From CAYLRF01 sp964385995 (GTDB lineage: Bacteria > Bacillota > Clostridia > Lachnospirales > Lachnospiraceae): a stretch of DNA of 9,333 nt. Positions 1 to 6,504 of this stretch are shown piece after piece. Numbering within the stretch: the stretch's first letter is position 1; each line of letters begins with the position of its first letter. The stretch is from the NCBI GenBank assembly GCA_964385995.1, contig CAYLRF010000058.1, positions 1 through 9,333 on the forward strand, written 5' to 3'. Both the position numbers and the translations under genes were made by a program. Under the pieces are notes generated by a model. That model worked only from the letters and a program-made list of their open reading frames with translations, searched no databases and was not told the origin of the DNA.

Positions 1-197
1 TTATTTTTCTCCACCCACTCATAATAAGCGGCGCTGCTGCACGTGAAGATAAAATTCTCATCCTCGTTCATGCGATCCAGCGCGGATCTGAATGTGGCCT
101 TTACCTCATGAAAGCCCTCCTGCCAGTTCCACAGCCATACCGGGTCGATATGTGCGTTCCCTATCATCGTAAGCTTCTTATCTTTCATGTCGCTCAT
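1..197 (-). CDS. Alpha-mannosidase, glycoside hydrolase family 38, N-terminal part (cut by window edge)
   Basis: The minus strand reads 65 codons from an ATG at 197 to the window edge with no stop. The translation contains GNAHIDPVWLWNWQEG, followed by EVKATFRSALDRM and FTCSSAAYYEWVE. This is the N-terminal signature of GH38 alpha-mannosidases, in which the His and Asp of the HID motif (here H16 and D18) bind the catalytic zinc. GH38 enzymes hydrolyse alpha-mannosidic bonds in oligosaccharides and glycans. No signal peptide is visible, so a cytoplasmic enzyme acting on imported oligosaccharides is likely. A second ATG lies three codons in (188). The 197 start is preferred because an AGAAAGG sequence lies about 11 bases upstream, but either is possible. 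The gene reads away from mutS2. Its upstream region carries the G14 tract and GC-rich repeats. The catalytic core and C-terminal domains are outside the window, so substrate cannot be judged. Confidence 0.9.
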   Translation of the reverse strand, partial: MSDMKDKKLTMIGNAHIDPVWLWNWQEGFHEVKATFRSALDRMNEDENFIFTCSSAAYYEWVEKN

Positions 198-240
198 GAC
201 CTTAACCGCCTTTCTCGTATATGTGCTGTCCGTCTTCATG

Positions 241-356
241 CCGCCCGTCTTCAGATCGTGGGGGGGGGGGGGGCGACTTGCTGTGCCGTCCGCCTTTAGA
301 TCGTGGGATCGTCTTTATACCGCCCGCCTTTAGACCGTGGGAGCCGACTTGCTGTG
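241..356. repeat. Three-copy GC-rich direct repeat with embedded G14 homopolymer
   Basis: A roughly 23-bp unit of the form CCGYCCGYCTTYAGAYCGTG plus GGR occurs at 241-263, 286-308 and 320-342. Copies one and three are each followed by the same 11-mer, GACTTGCTGTG, at 275-285 and 346-356, so the larger block is itself duplicated. In the first block the GGGAGC expected from the third copy is replaced by an uninterrupted run of 14 G (260-273), which is about 8 bp of net expansion. The run lies 63-76 bp upstream of the alpha-mannosidase start codon and reads as poly-C on that strand. Such runs are prone to slippage in vivo and to sequencing error. Confidence 0.85.
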
Positions 357-396
357 TCGCGGTCCCTCAAACGATATCTCTGTCTCTCATGACCAC

Positions 397-597
397 TACA
401 CCGCGTTTATGATCGAACCCGCTTTAGCCTACATGCTCGAATCTGCTTTAGCTTACATGATCGAGCCCGTTTCAGCTTACATGATCGACCCCACTTCGGC
501 TTTCATGATCAAACCCGCCTCAGCTTACATAATCGAACCCGCTTCGGCTTTCATGATTGAACCCGCTGCAGTTTTCATGATCGACCCCGTCTCAGCG
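397..597. repeat. 24-bp degenerate tandem array (about 8 units), open as an octapeptide repeat on the plus strand
   Basis: Seven full 24-bp units start at 421, 445, 469, 493, 517, 541 and 565. A partial unit precedes them (397-420) and a 9-bp partial follows (589-597). Each unit centres on YACATGATCGAMCCC or a close variant. Because 24 is a multiple of three, one plus-strand frame stays open: it opens at a GTG at 337 or an ATG at 409 and ends at TGA 598-600. It would encode [Y/F]-M-I-[E/D/K]-P-[A/V/T]-[S/L/A]-A repeated eight times. Differences between units mix synonymous changes (ATC/ATT, GAA/GAG) with conservative ones (Tyr/Phe, Glu/Asp). No Shine-Dalgarno sequence precedes either start, so translation is doubtful. 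The alternative is a non-coding minisatellite. There are no spacers, so it is not a CRISPR array. Confidence 0.85.
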
Positions 598-625
598 TGA
601 ATCTGCCGTCCCACTCTGTTAGCAC

Positions 626-690
626 ACCTGAAAAACCCGCCTTGACGCTTATAACATGCGGCGCCGCAAACGTCAAGTGGCAATTCAGGT
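626..690. repeat. Nested inverted repeat (possible stem-loop or operator) upstream of the mutS2 promoter
   Basis: Three inverted repeats share one centre. ACCTGAA at 626-632 pairs with TTCAGGT at 684-690. CTTGACG at 641-647 pairs with CGTCAAG at 671-677. The perfect palindrome GCGGCGCCGC sits at 658-667. A competing pairing is available: CCGCCTTG (637-644) matches CAAGGCGG (694-701), which would break the middle stem. The element ends 30 bp before the predicted -35 box. It could be a protein-binding site, a remnant of a mobile repeat, or RNA structure in a transcript entering from the left. There is no following U-tract, so it is not a typical intrinsic terminator. Confidence 0.6.
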
Positions 691-720
691 TTACAAGGCG
701 GCGGGGAAGGGGGAATTAAG

Positions 721-749
721 TTTACGCGGCCGAGTAGTGGGATTATAAT
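721..749 (+). promoter_or_regulatory. Sigma-A-like promoter for the leader ORFs and mutS2
   Basis: The -35 box TTTACG (721-726) matches TTGACA at four of six positions. It is followed by exactly 17 bp and a perfect -10 box, TATAAT (744-749). Transcription would start near 756, only about 20 bases before the start codon of the first leader ORF at 776. This is the best promoter candidate for the mutS2-purE transcript. Confidence 0.6.
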
Positions 750-775
750 AAAGCTATAAAGAAAGGAGCCCGGCC

Positions 776-874
776 ATGCCGGGAAGGCAGTTCACGCCAA
801 AGGCGAAGCCCCCTCTCGTTCCCAAAGCCGGTCGCGGAGAGCGGGGCATGAGCGGAGCAAAGGACGGGGCATGA
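776..874 (+). CDS. Putative 32-residue leader peptide upstream of mutS2
   Basis: A 33-codon frame begins at ATG 776 and ends at TGA 872-874. It has the best ribosome binding site of this transcript: AGAAAGGAG at 760-768, seven bases before the ATG and just downstream of the predicted promoter. The peptide is basic and rich in Pro, Gly and Lys (for example PKAKPPLVPKAGRGERG) and resembles nothing I know. Its stop codon overlaps the ATG of the next small ORF in the arrangement ATGA, typical of translational coupling. The last part repeats a 24-bp unit: GGGGCATGAGCG occurs at 843-854 and 867-878. It could be a real leader peptide controlling mutS2, or chance. I lean towards translated but of unknown role. 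Confidence 0.4.
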   Translation: MPGRQFTPKAKPPLVPKAGRGERGMSGAKDGA

Positions 875-924
875 GCGATCAAGCCGAAATGAATAAGAGA
901 GAAGAACATACTTTCCGGGCTTAG
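871..924 (+). CDS. Putative 17-residue second leader peptide, coupled between the first leader ORF and mutS2
   Basis: This frame starts at ATG 871, overlapping the TGA of the preceding ORF by the ATGA arrangement, and stops at TAG 922-924, five bases before the mutS2 ATG at 930. The product would be a charged 17-mer beginning MSDQAEMNKREE. It has no clear Shine-Dalgarno sequence of its own, so it would depend on ribosomes finishing the upstream ORF. Since mutS2 also lacks a strong site of its own, the three frames could form a re-initiation chain. The ORF is very short and could be a coincidence. Confidence 0.3.
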   Translation: MSDQAEMNKREEHTFRA

Positions 925-929
925 AAAAA

Positions 930-3479
930 ATGAGTAAACCTGACACACAGACTCTGAAAAAACTCGAATATGATAAGATCCTCTCGCTTCTCGCCGCCGA
1001 GGCTTCCTCAAAAAGCGGCAGGCAGAAGTGTCTTACTCTGCGCCCGATGACCGACATCGCCGCCGCGAACGCCGCGCAGGAGGAAACTGCCGCCGCTCTT
1101 TTTCGGATCACGGCGGGAGGGCGTCCCTCATTTGACGGATGTGAGGATACAGACGACATCTTAAGACGTCTTACCCTTGGCGCTCCCCTAAACTGCGCGG
1201 AGCTGCTTCGCGTAAAGAGGCTCCTTGAGACTGCGGCGGCTGTCAAATCCTACGGCGCCGTCACAGAGAAAAAAGAAGGAGACGAAAAATCGGGCGGCGA
1301 AGGGGACGAGAAACCGGGCGGCGAAGATGAACGCGGCGACGCCCGCGACTGCCTTGATGAGTATTTTCGGCGTCTTTCTCCTCTTACCGGAGTCGCGGGC
1401 GAGATACGAAGAATCGTCATTTCCGATGATGAAGTGGCGGACGACGCGAGCCCTAAGCTTCGCCGTATCAGACTTAAGATCGCCTCGGCCAATGAGAAAA
1501 TACGGTCCACGCTGACATCTCTGGCGGCGGGGTCGGCTTCGGAGTATCTGCAGAATGGCATCGTCACCATGCGGGGCGACAGGTATTGCCTGCCCGTAAA
1601 AGCACAGTATAAAAATAAAATCGACGGAATCGTTCACGACAGGTCGGCCACGGGCTCCACGCTTTTTATAGAGCCTGTCTCGATAGTAAGGCTAAATAAT
1701 GAGATCGGCGCGCTCATCGCCATGGAAAAAGAGGAAATAAATGTGATCCTCGAAAAATTAAGCGCTTCGGTCGGGGAACACGGCGACGAGATAGCCGAAG
1801 ATTTCACCGTCTTAAGCCGTCTTGATTTTATTTTCGCCAAGGCGTCCCTCGCTCTTAAGACAGACGCCGCGCGTCCCGCGCTTAATATCGACGGTATCAT
1901 CGACATACGGCAGGGACGCCATCCTCTTTTGGAGCGAAAGAGCGCGGTCCCGATAAGTCTTCCTCTCGGAGAGGATTATGACATTCTCGTCGTCACGGGT
2001 CCGAACACGGGCGGTAAGACCGTGACCTTAAAGACGGTGGGACTTCTCACGCTGATGGCGCAGTCGGGCCTTCACATACCCGCCGGCGAAGGCAGCCGTA
2101 TGGCGGTGTTCGAGAACATTTTCGCCGACATAGGCGACGAGCAGAGCATAGAGCAAAGTCTCAGCACATTTTCATCGCACATGCTGAATATCGTCTCTAT
2201 CTTAAAAAAGGCGGATGAGAATTCGCTGGTACTCTTGGACGAACTCGGAGCCGGAACCGATCCCGCCGAGGGCGCGGCGCTCGCCGTCTCCATACTCTCA
2301 TACCTCCTACGCCTTCACACGCGGGTGATCGCGACCACGCATTACAGCGAGGTGAAAATCTTCGCGCTCACCACGCCCGGAGTGGAAAACGCCGGCTGCG
2401 AATTTGACCTTGAGACGCTGCGCCCGACCTACCGACTCCTTATAGGGGTGCCGGGTAAGAGCAACGCGTTCGCGATTTCGGAGAAACTGGGACTTCCCGA
2501 AAATATTATAAACGACGCGAAAAGCCGACTTACCGAGCGTGAAAAATCCTTCGAGGATCTTCTCACGGATCTCGAGAAAGAACGCGCGGCCGCCGAGGAG
2601 GAGAGAAAAAAGATCGAGGCCCTAAGAGCCGATACGGAAAACGAGAGGCTTAGTCTTACGCGGGAGCGCGAAAAATTCGACAGCGAAAAAAGCCGTATCA
2701 TACAAACCGCGAACGAGAAGGCTTCCTTAATCCTGCGGGAAGCGAAAGACGCCGCCGACAAATGCATGAGGCAGGTGCGAAAAGCCGAGTCAGGACGGAT
2801 ATCCGCCTCGGATCTTGAAGGCGCGCGTACGGAAGTCAGAAAGAAACTGAACGAAGCGTCCGAAGCGTCCGCGAAATCCGAAAGGAAATCGTCTCACACG
2901 AAGGACGCTCCGATGAGGCAAGCGCGAAAAGCCGACGATCTTCGCCCGGGAGATACGGTTTATTCACACAGCCTCGGCATAAAGTGCGTCGTGGTATCCT
3001 CTCTGGACGCAAAAGGAAATGTAACCGTCCGCGCGGGACTTTTAAGCTCGCGGCTGCCCGTGTCCGATCTGGATGTCCTAAGCGAGGCGGATCCGGGCGA
3101 CATGAAAAATGTCCCGGGAAATAAAATGACGCCGGGTTCCCGGACGAAAGACGACGCGGCTTTGGGATGGCGCGGGGAGGATTACGCGAAGTCCCGCGCC
3201 TCGTATACGAATATCAGTTCCGAGAAAGCGAGAAGTGTCTCTTCGGAGATAAACCTCATCGGGAAAACTGCGGACGAGGCTGTAAGCGCTTTGGAAAAAT
3301 ACCTGGACGACGCCTGTCTCTCGGGCTTAAATCAGGTGCGCATAGTACACGGAAAAGGTACCGGCGCACTTCGTATGGCCGTGGAAAATCTTCTGAAGCG
3401 TCTGCCCTATGTGAAAAGTTTCCGGCGGGGCGAATACGGTGAGGGTGACTTCGGAGTGACGATAGCGACGCTGGGGTGA
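930..3479 (+). CDS. mutS2: Endonuclease MutS2 / ribosome-rescue ATPase (MutS family with Smr domain)
   Basis: The 849-residue protein has the full MutS2 architecture. The N-terminal region opens with TLKKLEYDKILSLLA, typical of the family. The ATPase domain carries a Walker A motif GPNTGGKT at residues 357-364, the signature DIGDEQSIEQSLSTFSSH at about 400-417, and Walker B ending LLDELGAGTDP with D437 and E438. A charged coiled coil follows at about 533-625, then a small beta-rich segment starting RPGDTVY near 670, and a C-terminal Smr domain from 773 with HGKGTGALR (H807). MutS2 proteins lack the mismatch-recognition domain of MutS. They are linked to suppression of recombination and, in Bacillus, to splitting collided ribosomes. 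The Smr motif INLIG replaces the usual LDLRG, a form I associate with Clostridia. The protein is longer than the usual roughly 785 residues, partly through an acidic duplicated insert at 117-132. There is no in-frame upstream start, because TAA lies at 894-896. No strong Shine-Dalgarno sequence precedes ATG 930. Confidence 0.96.
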   Translation: MSKPDTQTLKKLEYDKILSLLAAEASSKSGRQKCLTLRPMTDIAAANAAQEETAAALFRITAGGRPSFDGCEDTDDILRRLTLGAPLNCAELLRVKRLLETAAAVKSYGAVTEKKEGDEKSGGEGDEKPGGEDERGDARDCLDEYFRRLSPLTGVAGEIRRIVISDDEVADDASPKLRRIRLKIASANEKIRSTLTSLAAGSASEYLQNGIVTMRGDRYCLPVKAQYKNKIDGIVHDRSATGSTLFIEPVSIVRLNNEIGALIAMEKEEINVILEKLSASVGEHGDEIAEDFTVLSRLDFIFAKASLALKTDAARPALNIDGIIDIRQGRHPLLERKSAVPISLPLGEDYDILVVTGPNTGGKTVTLKTVGLLTLMAQSGLHIPAGEGSRMAVFENIFADIGDEQSIEQSLSTFSSHMLNIVSILKKADENSLVLLDELGAGTDPAEGAALAVSILSYLLRLHTRVIATTHYSEVKIFALTTPGVENAGCEFDLETLRPTYRLLIGVPGKSNAFAISEKLGLPENIINDAKSRLTEREKSFEDLLTDLEKERAAAEEERKKIEALRADTENERLSLTREREKFDSEKSRIIQTANEKASLILREAKDAADKCMRQVRKAESGRISASDLEGARTEVRKKLNEASEASAKSERKSSHTKDAPMRQARKADDLRPGDTVYSHSLGIKCVVVSSLDAKGNVTVRAGLLSSRLPVSDLDVLSEADPGDMKNVPGNKMTPGSRTKDDAALGWRGEDYAKSRASYTNISSEKARSVSSEINLIGKTADEAVSALEKYLDDACLSGLNQVRIVHGKGTGALRMAVENLLKRLPYVKSFRRGEYGEGDFGVTIATLG
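1278..1325 (+). repeat. 24-bp tandem duplication inside mutS2 (octapeptide GDEK[S/P]GGE)
   Basis: Bases 1278-1301 and 1302-1325 are two 24-bp copies differing at three positions. They encode GDEKSGGE and GDEKPGGE at residues 117-132 of MutS2. The insert lies in the N-terminal domain, well before the ATPase domain, within a hydrophilic acidic stretch that runs on to about residue 139. It keeps the reading frame and probably forms a disordered surface loop. Confidence 0.85.
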
Positions 3480-3527
3480 CACGCGGGCGGAAAGATGATA
3501 TCATATAAAATACGAAAAGAGGCAGAT

Positions 3528-4094
3528 ATGAAAGATACGAAGAAAAACACGTTTGGTACGGCCGCTTCGCCGCGGTCGGAGGACTCGCCTGAACTCCGTT
3601 CCGCGAAGGTGGCGGTGATTATGGGGTCGGAGAGTGATTATTCCAAGGTGGAGCCCTGCATAAATGTCCTTAGGGAATTTGGCGTAAAACCCGAAGTCAG
3701 GTGCCTGTCGGCGCACCGCGCACACGATCTTCTCATGGAATTTGTCGCCGAATCCGACGCGGACGGCACCGAGGTCATAATAGCCGCGGCCGGCATGTCG
3801 GCGGCGCTTCCCGGAGTCATAGCCGCGCAGACGCTGCTTCCCGTGATAGGGCTTCCGCTCTCCGGCTCGGTACTGGACGGCGTGGACGCGCTCTTATCCA
3901 TAGCGCAGATGCCGCCCGGAGTTCCCGTGGCTACGGTCGCCATAAACGGCTCCAAAAACGCGGCATATCTCGCGCTTAGGATCCTTGCTTTAACGCATGC
4001 GGATATCAGGGCCGCGCTTAAGAAACATAAGGAGAAAATGGCCGCGGACGCCGAGCAGACGGATCATGAGATAAGAAGCCGGCAGTATATTTGA
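3528..4094 (+). CDS. purE: N5-carboxyaminoimidazole ribonucleotide mutase (PurE, class I type)
   Basis: PurE converts N5-CAIR to CAIR in purine biosynthesis in the cytoplasm. The 188-residue product has the hallmark phosphate-binding start VAVIMGSESD (about 28-37), SAHRAHD with the conserved catalytic-region His at residue 63, then AAAGMSAALPG, and the C-terminal run DALLSIAQMPPGVPVATVAING followed by KNAAYLALRILAL. The segment AALPG replaces AHLPG of the E. coli enzyme. I recall the same substitution in Bacteroides-type PurE, so activity is probably intact. ATG 3528 was chosen because AAAAGAGG (3515-3522) lies five bases upstream. An in-frame ATG at 3495 would add 11 residues but has a weaker site. 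About 25 residues precede the conserved core, a little more than usual. The gene lies 48 bp after mutS2 and is probably co-transcribed. purK and other pur genes are not in the window. Confidence 0.95.
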   Translation: MKDTKKNTFGTAASPRSEDSPELRSAKVAVIMGSESDYSKVEPCINVLREFGVKPEVRCLSAHRAHDLLMEFVAESDADGTEVIIAAAGMSAALPGVIAAQTLLPVIGLPLSGSVLDGVDALLSIAQMPPGVPVATVAINGSKNAAYLALRILALTHADIRAALKKHKEKMAADAEQTDHEIRSRQYI

Positions 4095-4336
4095 GATACC
4101 GATTTAACAGCGAACAAAGTGCGGATAACCGAAGAATAACAGCGTACATCTGAACGTGGCCGACAAAATGCGGTCAGACAACGGCCGGCAAAGAACACAG
4201 TCAAGCGCAGAATGACAAAGTACAGCCAAACGCCGGCAGACAAAACGCGATCGGACGAGGACTGATATAAAATATGGCCAAGCGCAGGATGACAAAGTAC
4301 ATCTAAGCGCAGACCGACACAAATACGGAGGCTGAC
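4095..4336. repeat. Repeat-rich spacer between purE and ornithine carbamoyltransferase
   Basis: The 242-bp spacer holds a 23-bp direct repeat with one mismatch at 4202-4224 and 4279-4301 (CAAGCGCARGATGACAAAGT plus ACA, with one variable base), offset by 77 bp. Looser relatives fill the rest: CGTACATCTGAACG near 4143, several GACAAA or GACAAC cores, and AAGCGCAGACCGACACAAA just before the next gene. It looks like a decayed tandem array. A TATAAAAT stretch at 4266-4273 could be a -10 box but lacks a matching -35. No clear terminator after purE is visible. Confidence 0.7.
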
Positions 4337-5284
4337 ATGAATTTAAAAGGAAGAAATTTTCTCACATTAAAAGATTTCACGGAGGATGAGATTTTATATC
4401 TCCTCGATCTGGCCGCGAAGCTTAAAAGCGATAAGAAGCGCGGTATTACCGGAGATTCCCTTAAAGGGAAGAACATCGCCCTTTTATTTGAGAAGCCGTC
4501 GACGAGGACGAGATGCGCGTTTACGGTGGGAGCCGAGGACGAGGGGGCCCACGCGACTTATCTCTCGAATCAGGACATACAGCTCGGCCATAAGGAAAGC
4601 GTCATCGACACGGCGAGGGTTCTGGGGCGCATGTTCGACGGCATCGAGTTTCGCGGTTTTAAGCATGAGCATGTGGAAATACTGGCCAAATACAGCGGAG
4701 TTCCCGTATGGAACGGTCTGACCGACGACTATCACCCGACGCAGATACTGGCCGATATGCTGACGGTCAGAGAACATCTCGGGCGTCTTAAAGGGGTAAA
4801 TTTTGTATATCTCGGCGACGGGCGCAATAACATGGCCAACAGCCTCATGATCGGAACGTCGAAGCTCGGATTAAATTTCACGATCATCGCACCGAAAGAA
4901 TTGTGGCCGAAGGATGAGCTCGTAAAGCTTTGCGAAGGTTATGCCCGGGAGTCCGGATCGCGTCTTACCGTCACAGAGGACATCGCGGGAGTGAAGGGCG
5001 CGGACGTGATTTACACCGACGTATGGTGCTCCATGGGCGAAGAGAATAAGGCCGCGCAGCGGGTCGCGCTTCTTCGGCCTTATCAGGTAAATGAAAAACT
5101 TATGGAGTCAGTCGGAAACGAGAACGTTATCTTCATGCACTGTCTGCCCGCCGTGAAGGGCAACGAGGTGACCGAGGAAGTGTTTGAAAAATATGCCGAC
5201 GTGGTATTTGACGAGGCAGAGAACCGCCTCCACACCATCAAGGCCGTGATGGTGGCGACGCTGGGAGACATTGTCTCTGACTGA
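4337..5284 (+). CDS. argF: Ornithine carbamoyltransferase
   Basis: The enzyme transfers a carbamoyl group between carbamoyl phosphate and ornithine/citrulline, in arginine synthesis or, run in reverse, in the arginine deiminase pathway. The 315-residue length is normal. Diagnostic motifs are FEKPSTRTRCAF with the carbamoyl-phosphate loop STRTR at 55-59, HPTQ at 133-136, the ornithine-binding region DVWCSMGEE, and HCLP at 268-271. The C-terminus, DEAENRLHTIKAVMVATLGD, is typical. ATG 4337 is supported by GGAGG at 4327-4331, five bases upstream. The sequence alone does not settle anabolic (argF) versus catabolic (arcB) use. No arcA or arcC and no other arg gene is present, so the symbol is provisional. 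The gene converges on the dehydrogenase across a 106-bp spacer. Confidence 0.95.
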   Translation: MNLKGRNFLTLKDFTEDEILYLLDLAAKLKSDKKRGITGDSLKGKNIALLFEKPSTRTRCAFTVGAEDEGAHATYLSNQDIQLGHKESVIDTARVLGRMFDGIEFRGFKHEHVEILAKYSGVPVWNGLTDDYHPTQILADMLTVREHLGRLKGVNFVYLGDGRNNMANSLMIGTSKLGLNFTIIAPKELWPKDELVKLCEGYARESGSRLTVTEDIAGVKGADVIYTDVWCSMGEENKAAQRVALLRPYQVNEKLMESVGNENVIFMHCLPAVKGNEVTEEVFEKYADVVFDEAENRLHTIKAVMVATLGDIVSD

Positions 5285-5317
5285 CCCCCACGTGACCTCC
5301 ATGTGACCCCAAGTGAC
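5282..5317. repeat. Four short TGACC-type repeats starting in the argF stop codon
   Basis: TGAC begins at 5282, 5293, 5303 and 5313, each followed by a similar C-rich stretch, giving an irregular period of 10-11 bp. The first copy contains the argF stop codon. Function is unknown. The region between the convergent genes shows no strong intrinsic terminator, only weak inverted matches around GCTTAAGC (5325-5332). Confidence 0.55.
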
Positions 5318-5370
5318 ACTGCCGGCTTAAGCGGCTGCCGATCCGATTCCCGTCCCAGGGAAACTAAATC

Positions 5371-5410
5371 CTACCACAGATAGCTTTCGTCTACCACAGA
5401 TAGCTTTCAT
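5371..5410. repeat. 20-bp tandem duplication across the stop codon of the dehydrogenase gene
   Basis: Bases 5371-5390 and 5391-5410 are identical except for one position. On the minus strand the unit encodes the last residues ESYLW and the stop codon TAG. The inner copy (5391-5410) therefore ends the gene, and the outer copy is a non-coding duplicate lying directly downstream. Confidence 0.9.
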
Positions 5411-6491
5411 CATCCTCGTAAAGCCCGCGCGGCCGTTCCGAGTCCGAGTCGACGGTGATGTCGCGGTGTTCGGCGCATGATCTGTCAAGACACTCGAACG
5501 AATCGAGCACATGATACGCCATTTGCGCGCTCGCGCGGTGACAGGTTCCCTTCTCGAGGCTTTTGACGAAATCGGCTATCCCGATACCGCGCTCGTATCC
5601 GGAGTATTCGGTAAGCTGCGGGACAGGTTCCCACTCGCCCCTGCCGCGTTTGATGAGAAGATCGCCTTTGAAGAAATTCGGATTCGGAAGGGCGAGGTTA
5701 GCCTTGCGCCCGTAAATTTCGATATACGGTGCGGATGAGTTCCACAGATCCATCGTGTTTATGAAAGTGCCGATAATCCCGTTTTTCATGGTAAAATTCA
5801 TCGCGTAATAGGTGGGTACTTCCACGTCGATTTTTTCGAACTTGCGGGGACCGTTCTTAATCGTGCGGTAGGGATAGCTTATCTTGCTCATGCCCTGTAC
5901 GCTTGATACGCCTCCGAAAAGCGAAACAAATATATTGAAATAATAAAATCCCATGTCCAGCATCGGGCCCGCGCCTTTTTTGAAAAAGAAATCCGGGTCG
6001 GGATGCCAAAACTCGTTACCGCGTTCGGTGCAGCGGGCGAAAATCGCCTGCACTTCCCCGAGCCAGTCATCGTCGATTATTTTTCTCGCGGTCTGGTTGG
6101 GCGCGCTTAAGAAAGTGTCGGGAGCGCATGCCACGCGGACGCCCGCCTTTTTCGCGGCGTCGATGATACGTTTCGCCGACGCGGTATCGGGCGCGAGCGG
6201 TTTCTCGGAATACACGTGTTTCCCCGACGCTATCGCGGCGAGGCTTACCTCTTCGTGAGCCGCAGGCGGGGTAATGTTCAGCACTATGTCTATGTCGCCG
6301 TCGGCATAGACGGTATCGGGCTCGCCGTATTTTTCGATTCCGAACTCCTCCGCCTTCGCCTTGGCGCGATTGCCGTCGATATCGGCCACGGCCGTGATAC
6401 GGTAATAATCCGAAAAAATATCTCTCGCGAACTTTAAGTATCTCGTGCTTATCGAGCCGCAGCCCACAAGACCCACATTATATTTTCGCAT
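5391..6491 (-). CDS. Gfo/Idh/MocA family NAD(P)-dependent oxidoreductase
   Basis: The 366-residue protein starts with a dinucleotide-binding Rossmann motif, VGLVGCGSIS (6-15), then an acidic residue after the second strand (VADID, about 35-39) that suggests NAD preference. The family's EKP motif is at 96-98 with the likely catalytic Lys97. The C-terminal sugar-binding domain contains GAGPMLDMGFYYFN. Relatives reversibly oxidise sugars, inositols or sugar derivatives. The second conserved family motif often ends in His; here FYYF occupies that place, so substrate is open. An AAAGGA site lies eight bases before the start at 6491. The gene follows the TIM-barrel gene by 13 bp, so the two are almost certainly one operon. 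The C-terminus is unusually charged and ends at a stop codon inside a 20-bp duplication. Confidence 0.92.
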   Translation of the reverse strand: MRKYNVGLVGCGSISTRYLKFARDIFSDYYRITAVADIDGNRAKAKAEEFGIEKYGEPDTVYADGDIDIVLNITPPAAHEEVSLAAIASGKHVYSEKPLAPDTASAKRIIDAAKKAGVRVACAPDTFLSAPNQTARKIIDDDWLGEVQAIFARCTERGNEFWHPDPDFFFKKGAGPMLDMGFYYFNIFVSLFGGVSSVQGMSKISYPYRTIKNGPRKFEKIDVEVPTYYAMNFTMKNGIIGTFINTMDLWNSSAPYIEIYGRKANLALPNPNFFKGDLLIKRGRGEWEPVPQLTEYSGYERGIGIADFVKSLEKGTCHRASAQMAYHVLDSFECLDRSCAEHRDITVDSDSERPRGLYEDDESYLW

Positions 6492-6504
6492 AATCCCCGT
6501 CCTT

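Larger units (their letters stand above)
198..775. other. Repeat-rich divergent intergenic region
   Basis: This 578-bp stretch separates the minus-strand alpha-mannosidase from the plus-strand leader ORFs and mutS2. I see no conventional protein gene in it. In order it holds a three-copy GC-rich repeat with a 14-G run (241-356), a 24-bp tandem array (397-597), a nested inverted repeat (626-690) and a sigma-A-like promoter (721-749). No convincing promoter for the alpha-mannosidase was found, although one must exist here if the gene is expressed on its own. The short open frames across this region follow the repeat structure and lack good ribosome binding sites. Confidence 0.7.

Noticed and set aside
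397..597. CRISPR-like array
   Set aside because: The 24-bp units follow one another directly with no unique spacers, and no cas gene is present.
743..1246. Minus-strand 167-codon open frame
   Set aside because: It lies antisense to the start of mutS2 and its leader, has no family resemblance, and arises from the GC-rich codon pattern.
3753..3830. PurE inactivated by loss of the His in the AHLPG motif
   Set aside because: AALPG in this place is, as far as I recall, found in other functional PurE proteins (Bacteroides type), and the other key motifs are intact.
4266..4273. TATAAAAT as a promoter -10 box for argF
   Set aside because: No acceptable -35 box lies 15-19 bp upstream, and the sequence sits inside repeat DNA.
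5318..5342. Intrinsic terminator between argF and the dehydrogenase gene
   Set aside because: Only short interrupted pairings around GCTTAAGC are possible and there is no T-run on either strand.
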